From: Pseudomonas mosselii
Lineage (GTDB): Bacteria; Pseudomonadota; Gammaproteobacteria; Pseudomonadales; Pseudomonadaceae
Direction of reading: 5' to 3'
Assembly: GCF_003205295.1 (NCBI RefSeq)
Contig: NZ_QJRP01000003.1
Coordinates: forward strand, 124,001-188,000
DNA length: 64,000 nucleotides
Part shown: positions 1-11,265 of the stretch, one piece after another
How positions within the stretch are numbered: the stretch's first letter is position 1
Layout: every line of letters begins with the position of its first letter
The notes under the pieces: generated by a model
The model's database searches: none
What the model was told of the DNA's origin: nothing
The model's input: the letters and a program-made list of their open reading frames with translations, nothing else
Made by a program: the position numbers and the translations under genes

Positions 1-492
1 GTACGGGCGGTGACGGACATTGGCCAATGGCGCATCGTCATGCTCGATTCGGCAGTGGTTGGTGCCACCTTCGGTTTGTTGGCGGATGACCAGCTGGCGG
101 TGCTTGAACAGGCGCTGGGTGGTGCAGGCGAACGCCATTGCCTGGTGTGCTGCCACCACCAGCCGGTGGATATCGGCTGCGCCTGGATCGCGCCGATCGG
201 GTTGCGCAACGCCGATGTGCTGTTGAACTGCTTGCGCAGTTATCCACAGGTGAAGGCGCTGCTATGGGGGCATATCCATCAGGAATGGGATGAGATGCGC
301 GACGGCATCCGTTGCCTCGCCACGCCTTCGACCTGCATCCAGTTCGCGCCGGGCAGCGAGGAGTTCAAGGTGAGCGAAGAGCAGCCGGGCTACCGCTGGC
401 TGCGGCTGCATGCCGACGGACGGTTGGAGACCGGGGTGGAACGGGCGCGCGATTTCGAGGTGAGGCTGGATTTCGACAGCCCGGGCTACTGA
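1..492 (+). CDS. cpdA: 3',5'-cyclic-AMP phosphodiesterase CpdA, C-terminal part
   Basis: Partial gene: the reading frame is open from the window edge, so the N-terminus lies to the left. CpdA is a cytosolic metallophosphoesterase that hydrolyses cAMP to AMP. The visible part carries the late metal-binding motifs of the family: a CCHHQP stretch at about residues 49-54 of the fragment and a GHIHQE motif (GHxH type) about 40 residues later. The first metal motif (DxH) would be outside the window. The fragment of about 160 residues is what is expected for the second half of a protein of roughly 270. The call also fits the neighbours (YqiA-type esterase, parE). Another class III phosphoesterase is possible but less likely. 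Confidence 0.85.
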   Translation, partial: VRAVTDIGQWRIVMLDSAVVGATFGLLADDQLAVLEQALGGAGERHCLVCCHHQPVDIGCAWIAPIGLRNADVLLNCLRSYPQVKALLWGHIHQEWDEMRDGIRCLATPSTCIQFAPGSEEFKVSEEQPGYRWLRLHADGRLETGVERARDFEVRLDFDSPGY

Positions 493-498
493 GTCGGG

Positions 499-542
499 GG
501 ACCGCTTTGCGGTCCTTTCGCGACACAGGGCCGCTCCCACAG
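499..542. repeat. Short GC hairpin plus single REP-type half
   Basis: Directly after cpdA there is a hairpin at 500-514 (GGACCGC, TTT loop, GCGGTCC), which may help terminate cpdA. It is followed at 519-542 by one arm of the REP family found as an inverted pair at 38974-39055 (cgcgacaca-ggccgctcccacag type). No partner arm lies nearby. Confidence 0.7.
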
Positions 543-647
543 AGATCGTGGTCCCCGGCTGTTTGAAGAATTTGTTGCGAAAATCCCCACGCTGCGCCAA
601 TGCCCTTCGAACACGCTACACTGCGCGTCTTTGCGTCCGGGGGCAGC

Positions 648-1256
648 ATGTCGGGTTCCATCCTCTATATCCATGGCTTCAACAGCTCGCCGCTGTCGAA
701 GAAGGCGCGCCAGCTCGAGGCGGTGATGCAGCGGCTCGGCCTGTCCGACCAGCTGCGGGTCCCGGCCCTGCATCACCACCCGCGCCAGGCCATCGCCCAG
801 CTGGAGGCCGCCATCGCCGAGCTTGGCGCCCCCTTGCTGGTCGGCAGCTCCCTCGGCGGCTACTATGCCACCCATCTGGCCGAGCGCCACGGGCTCAAGG
901 CCCTGCTGGTCAATCCGGCGGTAGGCCCGCACCGCCTGTTCGACGGCTACCTCGGCACCCAGCGCAACCTCTATACCGATGAGGCCTGGGAGCTGACCCA
1001 CGACCACGTAGACGCCCTGGCCGAACTGGAAGTGCCGCCGCCGCAGGACGCCACCCGCTATCAAGTGTGGTTGCAGACCGCCGATGAAACACTGGACTAT
1101 CGCCACGCCGAGCGCTATTACCGCGCCTGTGCCCTGCGTATCCAGGCCGGTGGCGACCACAGCTACCAGGGCTTCGCCGAGCAGCTCCCGGCCCTGCTGG
1201 CCTTCGCCGGCATTGCCCGCGGGCAGTACGCGGCGCTGGATTTTTCTGTATTTTGA
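648..1256 (+). CDS. yqiA: YqiA-family alpha/beta-hydrolase esterase
   Basis: Predicted cytosolic esterase of the YqiA/UPF0227 family, 202 residues. The N-terminus reads ILYIHGFNSSPLS (oxyanion-hole HGF motif). The nucleophile elbow is GSSLGG at about residues 67-72, and a late GGDHSYQGF supplies the catalytic His near the C-terminus. I chose the ATG at 648 rather than the upstream in-frame ATG at 600, because the family begins with the ILYIHGF strand and a possible -10 (TACACT, 617-622) lies between the two. It sits between cpdA and parE and ends 33 bp before parE, so it probably shares a transcript with it. The natural substrate is not known; short acyl esters are hydrolysed by characterised members. 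Confidence 0.85.
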   Translation: MSGSILYIHGFNSSPLSKKARQLEAVMQRLGLSDQLRVPALHHHPRQAIAQLEAAIAELGAPLLVGSSLGGYYATHLAERHGLKALLVNPAVGPHRLFDGYLGTQRNLYTDEAWELTHDHVDALAELEVPPPQDATRYQVWLQTADETLDYRHAERYYRACALRIQAGGDHSYQGFAEQLPALLAFAGIARGQYAALDFSVF

Positions 1257-1289
1257 CTTTTGCATTCACCAGACTGACGACGAGAACCC

Positions 1290-3194
1290 ATGGCCAATCC
1301 CAGCGCTAGCGCCTATAACGCAGACGCCATCGAAGTCCTCTCGGGCCTTGACCCGGTCCGCAAGCGGCCGGGCATGTACACCGACACCAGCCGGCCCAAC
1401 CACCTGGCCCAGGAAGTCATCGACAACAGCGTCGACGAAGCCCTGGCAGGCCACGCCCGCTCGGTGCAGGTGATCCTGCATGCCGACCATTCGCTGGAGG
1501 TCAGCGACGATGGCCGCGGCATGCCGGTGGACATCCATCCCGAGGAAGGCGTTTCCGGCGTCGAGCTGATCCTCACCAAGCTGCACGCCGGCGGCAAGTT
1601 CTCCAACAAGAACTACCAGTTCTCAGGCGGCCTGCACGGCGTCGGCATCTCGGTGGTCAACGCCCTGTCTAGCCAGGTGCGGGTGCGCGTGAAGCGCGAC
1701 GGCAACGAATACCAGATGACCTTCGCCGACGGCTTCAAGGCCAGCGAGCTGGAAGTGGTCGGCACCGTCGGCAAGCGCAACACTGGCACCAGCGTGTACT
1801 TCACCCCCGATCCGAAGTACTTCGACTCGCCGAAATTCTCCATCAGCCGCCTCAAGCACGTGCTCAAGGCCAAGGCCGTGCTGTGCCCGGGGCTGTCCAT
1901 CAGCTTCGAGGACAAGGGCACCGGCGAGAAGGTCGAATGGCACTACGAGGACGGCCTGCGTTCCTACCTGGTCGACTCGGTCACCGAGTTCCAGCGCCTG
2001 CCCGACGAGCCGTTCTGCGGCAGCCTGGCCGGTAACAAGGAGGCCGTGGACTGGGCCCTGCTGTGGCTGCCCGAAGGCGGTGACAGCATCCAGGAAAGCT
2101 ACGTCAACCTGATCCCCACCGCCCAGGGCGGTACCCATGTCAACGGCCTGCGCCAGGGCCTGCTGGACGCCATGCGCGAGTTCTGCGAGTTCCGCAACCT
2201 GCTGCCGCGTGGGGTCAAGCTGGCGCCGGAGGATGTCTGGGAGCGCATCAGCTTCGTGCTGTCGATGAAGATGCAGGAGCCGCAGTTCTCCGGGCAGACC
2301 AAGGAGCGCCTGTCGTCCCGCGAGGCGGCGGCGTTTGTCTCTGGCGTGGTCAAGGACGCCTTCAGCCTGTGGCTCAACGCCCATCCCGAGCTGGGCATGC
2401 AGCTGGCCGAGCTGGCCATCAGCAACGCCGGCCGTCGTCTGAAGGCGAGCAAGAAGGTCGAGCGCAAGCGCATCACCCAGGGCCCGGCGCTGCCCGGCAA
2501 GCTGGCCGACTGTGCAGGCCAGGATCCGATGCGCGCCGAGCTGTTCCTGGTCGAGGGTGATTCCGCCGGCGGCTCGGCCAAGCAGGCGCGGGACAAGGAA
2601 TTTCAGGCGATCCTGCCGCTGCGCGGCAAGATCCTCAACACCTGGGAAGTCGATGGCGGCGAAGTCCTGGCCAGCCAGGAAGTACACAACATCGCCGTGG
2701 CCATCGGTGTCGACCCGGGTGCCACCGATCTCTCGCAACTGCGTTACGGCAAGGTCTGCATCCTCGCCGACGCCGACTCCGACGGCCTGCACATCGCCAC
2801 CCTGCTGTGCGCGCTGTTCGTCCAGCACTTCCGTCCGCTGGTCGAGGCCGGGCACGTCTACGTGGCCATGCCGCCGCTGTACCGCATCGACCTGGGCAAG
2901 GAGATCTACTACGCCCTGGACGACGCCGAGCGCGACGGCATCCTCGACCGGCTGGTCGCCGAGAAGAAGCGCGGCAAGCCGCAGGTTACCCGATTCAAGG
3001 GCCTTGGCGAGATGAACCCGCCGCAGCTGCGCGAGACCACCATGGACCCGAACACCCGGCGCCTGGTCCAGCTCACGCTGGATGACGTGCAGGGCACCAC
3101 CGAGATCATGGACATGCTGCTGGCCAAGAAGCGTGCCGGTGACCGCAAGAACTGGCTGGAGACCAAAGGCAACCTGGCCGAGGTCCTGGTTTGA
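1290..3194 (+). CDS. parE: DNA topoisomerase IV subunit B
   Basis: ATPase subunit of topoisomerase IV, which decatenates daughter chromosomes with ParC. The protein has 634 residues, the usual length. Visible parts in order: GHKL ATPase with EVIDNSVDEAL near residue 45 and SDDGRGMP near 75; the GLHGVGISVVNAL glycine-rich lid; the transducer domain; a TOPRIM domain with LVEGDSAGGSA (catalytic Glu422) and the DADSDGLH acidic motif. The C-terminus has the FKGLGEMNPPQL stretch. The HGVG/TOPRIM pattern and the pairing with parC 1.5 kb downstream separate it from gyrB. Its stop overlaps the TTG start of the next gene by four bases, implying translational coupling. Confidence 0.97.
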   Translation: MANPSASAYNADAIEVLSGLDPVRKRPGMYTDTSRPNHLAQEVIDNSVDEALAGHARSVQVILHADHSLEVSDDGRGMPVDIHPEEGVSGVELILTKLHAGGKFSNKNYQFSGGLHGVGISVVNALSSQVRVRVKRDGNEYQMTFADGFKASELEVVGTVGKRNTGTSVYFTPDPKYFDSPKFSISRLKHVLKAKAVLCPGLSISFEDKGTGEKVEWHYEDGLRSYLVDSVTEFQRLPDEPFCGSLAGNKEAVDWALLWLPEGGDSIQESYVNLIPTAQGGTHVNGLRQGLLDAMREFCEFRNLLPRGVKLAPEDVWERISFVLSMKMQEPQFSGQTKERLSSREAAAFVSGVVKDAFSLWLNAHPELGMQLAELAISNAGRRLKASKKVERKRITQGPALPGKLADCAGQDPMRAELFLVEGDSAGGSAKQARDKEFQAILPLRGKILNTWEVDGGEVLASQEVHNIAVAIGVDPGATDLSQLRYGKVCILADADSDGLHIATLLCALFVQHFRPLVEAGHVYVAMPPLYRIDLGKEIYYALDDAERDGILDRLVAEKKRGKPQVTRFKGLGEMNPPQLRETTMDPNTRRLVQLTLDDVQGTTEIMDMLLAKKRAGDRKNWLETKGNLAEVLV

Positions 3195-4173
3195 TTCGTC
3201 CGCTGCTCATGGCCTGCCTGGCGTTGTTCGCCCTGCAGGCCCAGGCCGGTGACTGGCCGCAGCTCAAGCTCAGCGGCGAGCACGTGGTCGATGGCATGCG
3301 CGGCGGCAACCTGTCGGGCCTGGCCTGGTGCCGGGGGGCGTTGTGGGCGGTGTCCGACCGCGATGACGACCGCATCTACCGCCTGGACCAGGAGGGCGCG
3401 GCCTGGCAGGCCCAGCCGCTGACCTTCACTCCGCCGCCGGCCCCCGATACCGGGTTGCCCTGGGGGCTGAAATCGCGCAACTGGGCAGCCTCCTACATCC
3501 GTGGCGGCGCGCTGGATTTCGAAGGCATCACCTGCGACCAGGCCGGCAACCTGTTCATCGTCAGCGAGGCCCAGGCCGCCGTGTTGCAATTGCCCCTGGA
3601 AGGTGAGCCGGACTGGCTGAGGATCGATCAGGCCATGGTGCGCCAGGCGCGGGCCAGCGGCATGCTGCTGCATTTCAACGCACTGTTCGAAGGGCTGGCG
3701 ATCAACCCGGCGGGCGACCGTCTGTGGCTGGCTGCCGAGCGTGAGCGGCGCGGCCTGCTGGCCGTGCAGCGTCAGCAATCGGTGTGGACCTGCGGGCGCG
3801 GTTGCGTACTGCTCAGCGAAGCCGGTGTCGAGATGCAGCCATCGCAGTTCCCCGAGGCGCGCCCGGTTTCCCGGGACTTCGCCGACCTGGCCTGGTTCGA
3901 GGGCAAGCTGTTCACCCTCGAGCGCAACGCGTACCGCATCTGCCGGCGTGATGCCGACAGCGGTGCCGTGGAACGCTGCTGGTCGTTCGCCGCCGATGCG
4001 CTGGTGGAGTCGCGCCGTTATTCACAGCCCTATGGCCTGGCCGAGGCGCTGGTGATCGACAAGGACGGCGCCTGGATCGGCGTGGATAACAACGACCGCC
4101 CGAGGGCGGACGGTGAAACGCGACCGGTCGTCTGGCGCTTCGGCGCGCCGGCCGGCGGCTGGAGCGCCAAGCC

Positions 4174-4177
<4 letters not shown>
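3191..4177 (+). CDS. Esterase-like activity of phytase family protein
   Basis: Predicted secreted or periplasmic beta-propeller protein of the 'esterase-like activity of phytase' type, 328 residues. It begins with a TTG codon overlapping the parE stop, followed by a clear signal peptide (LLMACLALFALQAQA then GDWP). The body has repeated propeller-like blades (LSGLAWCRGALWAVSDRDDDRIYRL; DFEGITCDQAGNLFIVSE; FEGLAINPAGDRLWLAAE), which is the hallmark of the family. Several Cys residues suggest an oxidising compartment. It overlaps the next gene by four bases, so parE, this gene and the retropepsin gene look co-translated. The substrate is unknown and the family name does not prove phytase activity. 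Confidence 0.8.
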
Positions 4178-6961
<2,784 letters not shown>

Positions 6962-7136
6962 GTGGATGGGCCGTCTGTTGCGGCGCTTTCGGCGCCGCTT
7001 CAGGCGGAAATGCTGGAGTCTGGCGGCTAATTCGCGGATGATAGTGCCCTCGTGGCGCCGGCGTGGCCGAGTGCCCGGACGAATCTATATGAGTATCACT
7101 GCGGTCAGTCTGGTGACGGCCGCCTGGATGGGATGA

Positions 7137-7847
7137 ATGAAATTTCTGCGCCTTCCATTTGCGCTGCTGATGACTGGCTTGCTGGGCCTGAGCGGATGCA
7201 GCATGCATCAGCCGGTTGCCCTGTATCAGCTCGACAGTGGTGAACCCGGCCAGCCTACCCAGGCGGCGGGCATGGCAGTGGTGCTCGGCCCGGTATCGGT
7301 GGCCGATTACCTGCAACGCGAAACCTTTCTCCAGCGTCAGACCGATGGCAGCCTGACGGCGGCCACCGATGGCCGCTGGGCCGGTAGCCTTTCGTCGGAT
7401 ATCGACCAGTTACTGGTGCGTCAGCTGGCCTGGCGCCTGGACAGCCAGCGCGTGGTGCTGGCGCCGGCGAGCGCCGGTTTTACGCCGGACGTGCAGGTAC
7501 TGCTGTCGATCACCCGCCTGGACTCGGGCAAGAACCAGCCAGCGATCCTGGATGCCCAGTGGCGCGTGCTGGACCGCCGTGGCCAGGTGCGTGACAACCG
7601 CATCGTCCACCTCGAGCAGCCCCATGCGGGCACCGAGTCGGCCCAGGTCCAGGCCCAGGGGCAACTGCTGCAGAAACTGGCCGAACAGCTGAGTGCCGCA
7701 GTCAAGCCATTGGCCAACCAGCCGGCCATCGCCGAGGAGACGCCCCGCAAGCCGGCGGCGCCGGTACAGGTGAAGAAAGAGCCGGAGAAGCCGAAGATTC
7801 CGATGGCTTCGCCGATTCGTACCGACATGGAAGTGTTCCGCTTCTGA
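7137..7847 (+). CDS. PqiC-family outer-membrane lipoprotein, orphan
   Basis: 236 residues with a lipoprotein signal (hydrophobic core FALLMTGLLGL, lipobox LSGC, lipidated Cys21; Ser at +2 favours the outer membrane). The mature part (YQLDSG, VVLGPVSVADYLQRETFLQR, SDIDQLLVRQLAWRLDSQRV) matches the ABC-type transport auxiliary lipoprotein / PqiC family, which normally works with MCE proteins (PqiB) in moving lipids or hydrophobic compounds between membranes. Here no pqiA or pqiB gene is next to it. The C-terminus ends in a Pro/Lys/Glu-rich tail. The SD is GGATGGGATGA just before the ATG. A rho-independent terminator follows at once, so it is the last gene of its transcript. Confidence 0.75.
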   Translation: MKFLRLPFALLMTGLLGLSGCSMHQPVALYQLDSGEPGQPTQAAGMAVVLGPVSVADYLQRETFLQRQTDGSLTAATDGRWAGSLSSDIDQLLVRQLAWRLDSQRVVLAPASAGFTPDVQVLLSITRLDSGKNQPAILDAQWRVLDRRGQVRDNRIVHLEQPHAGTESAQVQAQGQLLQKLAEQLSAAVKPLANQPAIAEETPRKPAAPVQVKKEPEKPKIPMASPIRTDMEVFRF

Positions 7848-7862
7848 TGCTCTAGGTGCGAC

Positions 7863-7890
7863 AAAGCCCGCGCTAACGCGGGCTTTTTTG
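7863..7890 (+). terminator. Rho-independent terminator after the pqiC-like gene
   Basis: A ten-base stem (AAAGCCCGCG, CTAA loop, CGCGGGCTTT) is followed by a run of T residues, placed 15 bp after the stop codon at 7847. Confidence 0.9.
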
Positions 7891-8027
7891 TGCCTGCTGT
7901 CGGTGTTATCCAGTCATTCTGTGCGCAGGGAGCCTATCGGATCGGCAGGTGTTATTTAATTGCCACAGGATACTTCCTATGCAGCGCTACCTTGGTCTCC
8001 CACGGTTGAGACACAAGGATCCTGCGC

Positions 8028-11000
8028 ATGAACTACCACTGGGCTACAACGAAGCCCCCCACTTTTGGTGAGCCCTCCAGCCCTGAATCGGCAACGCACC
8101 CCGATATCACCTTCGAGCTTGATCAATACCATTTCGCATCACTTGCCCCAGGCACCCCGGAACAAGATGACGATGTTGTGCTTTCGATCCAGCAAGTCTT
8201 CGGTCGCGAGCGGATCAGTCTTCCTACACCTCATGACTATGCGAACGTCGTACTGCGCGAGTACCTGAAACTGCAGGGTATCGAAGAGGATCCCGATGAC
8301 CTCGTCCTTAGCACGCTGTTCCTGGAGCATGTCCATGTGAAAGCCGGCCCCTGGGCTGCCCAGGTGGCGCATTCCATGACCCTGACCCAGGCAATGCTCG
8401 CCAACTGGCAGCAGCAGGGGAGTGGTCAGTGGCTGGATCACCTGGGTCACCCGATGGACTGGCGCAAGGAGGGCTATGAAGTGAGTCGGACGGTGCAGCT
8501 ATCGGCTGCTCAACTGGCCGACAGCGAAGCCTATGATGGCATCTACCGGCGCACCCAGCCGCAAACCTATGGAGCGGCCACTCAGGTCAACCTGGACCCC
8601 ACCGCTTTTCGCCGGCATGTCTGGGATGCGCAATTGCAGGGGCACTACCTGGAGTACTTGCGTCAGTTCTGGAGCAACCAGGGGCATAACTACCATTTGC
8701 TGCTCAAAGGTAACCTGGTGCATGCGGCCTTGTTGCAGCGCGATGAGGGATCGCTCAGCGACGAACATGCGGCGTTGGTGCTCAAGAGCCTGATGCTCAG
8801 TCCCGATACCAGCTGGGCGGGCACCTCGTTCCGTTACTTCGCCGACACTCCGGTATCCCGTACGCGTACGATTTCGGCATTCAGGATTTACGGATACGAA
8901 GCCACCGACATCATGGTATTCCAGGCGCACGGCCATGACGCCGTCGTGCTTTACATTCCTGGCAACTCCTCGCCACTGCATGGCTTCAGCAGTGCCAGGG
9001 AGCTGCGGGACTGGGTCGCCCAGCAATGCCGCGATCCACGCAAGCGGGCATCCCTGGCCAGTCATTTCAGCAGCAAGGACAGGGGAGACGGGGTCATCTA
9101 CAGTGGCGTCGATACGGCCCTGGCAGGCCTCGGTGCGCACCCCGGGCGGCTGAACGATGCCACTGGTCATTGGTATCCAGGCAGCACCATCACGTTCAGC
9201 GAAGCCATATACCCCTATCCCATGAGCTACTTCCGTGACCAGACCCGATCCCGGTTGTTCTCGGATGCCGACTACGGCATTGGTACGCAAGGCAGGTACT
9301 ACGCGAAATTGACCGCTTACGGCGTGGAGGTGGCGGCCAATGTCGTCGGTGCCATTGCCCTGGCGGTACCCGCGCTGGCACCTGTGGCGGTCGCACTTGG
9401 CGTCGGCCTGCTGGCGGTGGGAGCGGGCGAGATGATCACGGCCCACAATCAGGAGCAGGAGGCTGAAGGCGCGCAGCGCATCGTGTTCGGTCTGCTCAAT
9501 GCTCTGCCGCTTGCCGGAGAGGTGTCGCAGCTTGGCAGGGTCACTGCGGCGCTCGATGAAACGGAGCGCGGCGTCGCTGTCGCTGCACAGACCGAGCATG
9601 CGGCCCAGCAGGCGCTGGAGGATGCGGCGGCTGCAGGCGACGTTCCGGTGTCGCCCGAAGAGCTCAAGGCCGTACGCCCTGTCCACGACAGCTTGCAGCA
9701 CGATCTGCGAGCGCGCCTGCAAGACCTGGCCGTTACGCGGCCGATACGGGTATTGGGTGGTGGCAAGGGCACGTTTCTCGATGAGGGCAAGCTGTATGTG
9801 AGGATCCGCCCACGGGTGTATCGGGTGCAGTGGCTGGAGCACGAGCAGCAATTGCGTATCCGCTGCGAGGCCGAGCCGGTGGCATGGGGGCCATTCCTGA
9901 GCAGCATGGAAGACGGCTACTGGGATCTGGATCTGCGCTTTGGCCTACGAGGCGGGGCCCCGTTGCCGACCGTGCTGGAGCACCCCAGGCTACCGGTGGA
10001 GGTCATCGACTCGATCGAATGCCAGCCCATGGTGCCCAAGGTGGAAGTGAGCTTTGCCGTCGATGACCTGATCTGGAACCATGAGGCGTCTCGCTACGAG
10101 GCCGACATTGTTTTTCGTCATGACGATTTTGGTGAGCGGCTCGACGTCAAGCAGGTCTCTCGACAACCGGTCTGGTATGACGCTGATGCCGCTGCCTGGC
10201 GCCGCGGCCAGCAATACATATGGCGGGAGCGGCATGGTGGCAAGAACAGCCACCGTTGGCGAGCCGGCGAGGCGCGAGATTTCGAGCGCGTGCGACACAA
10301 GCTGCCGCACGAGCAGAGCATCACGACCTATCGCTTTCCCGACCTGCCTCAACTGCCGGTCGGCATGTCGCCGATCGCCCAGCAGGTCCATATGATCTGG
10401 GTGGGGGAGCGCGAGCTGGATTTCATGGTCAAGCGCACCATCGTCAAGAACCTGCGCAACAAAGGCTATCGTTTCATCCTGCACCTGGACAACGACAGTG
10501 CAGCGCTGGCGGCTAACCAAGCCTGGTGCGGGCAGGTGGGCATCGAGGCGAGGAACCTGCAAGAGCAGGCGTTTTTCCAGCGGTTCACCGCAGGCCGCGA
10601 GGGTATTGCCTACAACTATTTCCGCAATCCTGCCGCAGAATCGCGCAACTATGCGGCGGCGTCTGATTTTCTACGCCTGCGTTTGCTCGATGAGTATGGC
10701 GGCTTCTACATGGATGTCGATGACAAGTTGCTGACACTGGATGCCAGGCCGCTGTCAGCCGCGCCCAACGACGTGCTGGTCGGCGGGCTGTACAAGATGC
10801 CGTGGAACAGGAAGGACCTCGTGAACACCTCGCACTTCGCCAGTCACCCCGGCAACCCAGTGCTCAAGCGTTTGCTGCAGCGCGCCAATGCGCGTTTCGA
10901 GGCGCTTCCCGAGGCGTTCAAGGCAACGCCTCGGCCAGTGGTTTCCGCGTTCAAGAGCAAGGTCGAGGCCGAGCGGGCGATAAATGCCTACATGCAGACC

Positions 11001-11219
11001 ATCGCCAGCCTGGCGGGGCCCGATGCTTTCAACAAGGACCTACGGGCGCTTCGACCCGACTACTTCGGACTGATTGGCAGCAAGCCATCGGACTCGTGGG
11101 TCGTCTCAACGGTGTATGAAGCGTATTACGACGAAGCCATCGCGCACTGGTTCCCGATGCGCATGGGAGGGGCAGTGTCGATGCAGCCGGGTAGCGCGCA
11201 CACCTGGATGAGAACCTGA
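8028..11219 (+). CDS. Putative large toxin with TcdA/TcdB-type glycosyltransferase domain
   Basis: 1063 residues, a single gene between two terminator-like hairpins. The last third is a glycosyltransferase of the clostridial-toxin (GT44, TcdA/TcdB) type. It has QQVHMIWVGE (Met789-Trp791, matching the IHxIWxG start of that fold), then YAAASDFLRLRLLDEYGGFY leading into a DVDD motif at 896-899. The AAASD-x-LR and YxDVD pattern is the sugar-nucleotide and metal site of TcdB. A late HFASHPGNPVLKRLL is also typical. The first ~430 residues resemble the 'dermonecrotic toxin' N-terminal regions common in Pseudomonas. A hydrophobic Ala/Val/Gly stretch at about 437-470 could be a membrane-insertion segment. 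There is no signal peptide and no neighbouring chaperone or immunity gene. SD is AAGGA. Host target and delivery route are unknown. Confidence 0.75.
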   Translation: MNYHWATTKPPTFGEPSSPESATHPDITFELDQYHFASLAPGTPEQDDDVVLSIQQVFGRERISLPTPHDYANVVLREYLKLQGIEEDPDDLVLSTLFLEHVHVKAGPWAAQVAHSMTLTQAMLANWQQQGSGQWLDHLGHPMDWRKEGYEVSRTVQLSAAQLADSEAYDGIYRRTQPQTYGAATQVNLDPTAFRRHVWDAQLQGHYLEYLRQFWSNQGHNYHLLLKGNLVHAALLQRDEGSLSDEHAALVLKSLMLSPDTSWAGTSFRYFADTPVSRTRTISAFRIYGYEATDIMVFQAHGHDAVVLYIPGNSSPLHGFSSARELRDWVAQQCRDPRKRASLASHFSSKDRGDGVIYSGVDTALAGLGAHPGRLNDATGHWYPGSTITFSEAIYPYPMSYFRDQTRSRLFSDADYGIGTQGRYYAKLTAYGVEVAANVVGAIALAVPALAPVAVALGVGLLAVGAGEMITAHNQEQEAEGAQRIVFGLLNALPLAGEVSQLGRVTAALDETERGVAVAAQTEHAAQQALEDAAAAGDVPVSPEELKAVRPVHDSLQHDLRARLQDLAVTRPIRVLGGGKGTFLDEGKLYVRIRPRVYRVQWLEHEQQLRIRCEAEPVAWGPFLSSMEDGYWDLDLRFGLRGGAPLPTVLEHPRLPVEVIDSIECQPMVPKVEVSFAVDDLIWNHEASRYEADIVFRHDDFGERLDVKQVSRQPVWYDADAAAWRRGQQYIWRERHGGKNSHRWRAGEARDFERVRHKLPHEQSITTYRFPDLPQLPVGMSPIAQQVHMIWVGERELDFMVKRTIVKNLRNKGYRFILHLDNDSAALAANQAWCGQVGIEARNLQEQAFFQRFTAGREGIAYNYFRNPAAESRNYAAASDFLRLRLLDEYGGFYMDVDDKLLTLDARPLSAAPNDVLVGGLYKMPWNRKDLVNTSHFASHPGNPVLKRLLQRANARFEALPEAFKATPRPVVSAFKSKVEAERAINAYMQTIASLAGPDAFNKDLRALRPDYFGLIGSKPSDSWVVSTVYEAYYDEAIAHWFPMRMGGAVSMQPGSAHTWMRT

Positions 11220-11226
11220 GCGAAAC

Positions 11227-11246
11227 GGCCCCGCCTGCGCGGGGCC
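11227..11246. terminator. GC-rich hairpin between convergent genes
   Basis: An eight-base stem, GGCCCCGC / GCGGGGCC with a CTGC loop, lies between the converging toxin gene and ahpA-like gene. There is no T-run, so termination efficiency is uncertain. Confidence 0.55.
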
Positions 11247-11265
11247 CTCGCAGGACGAGCTCGCT

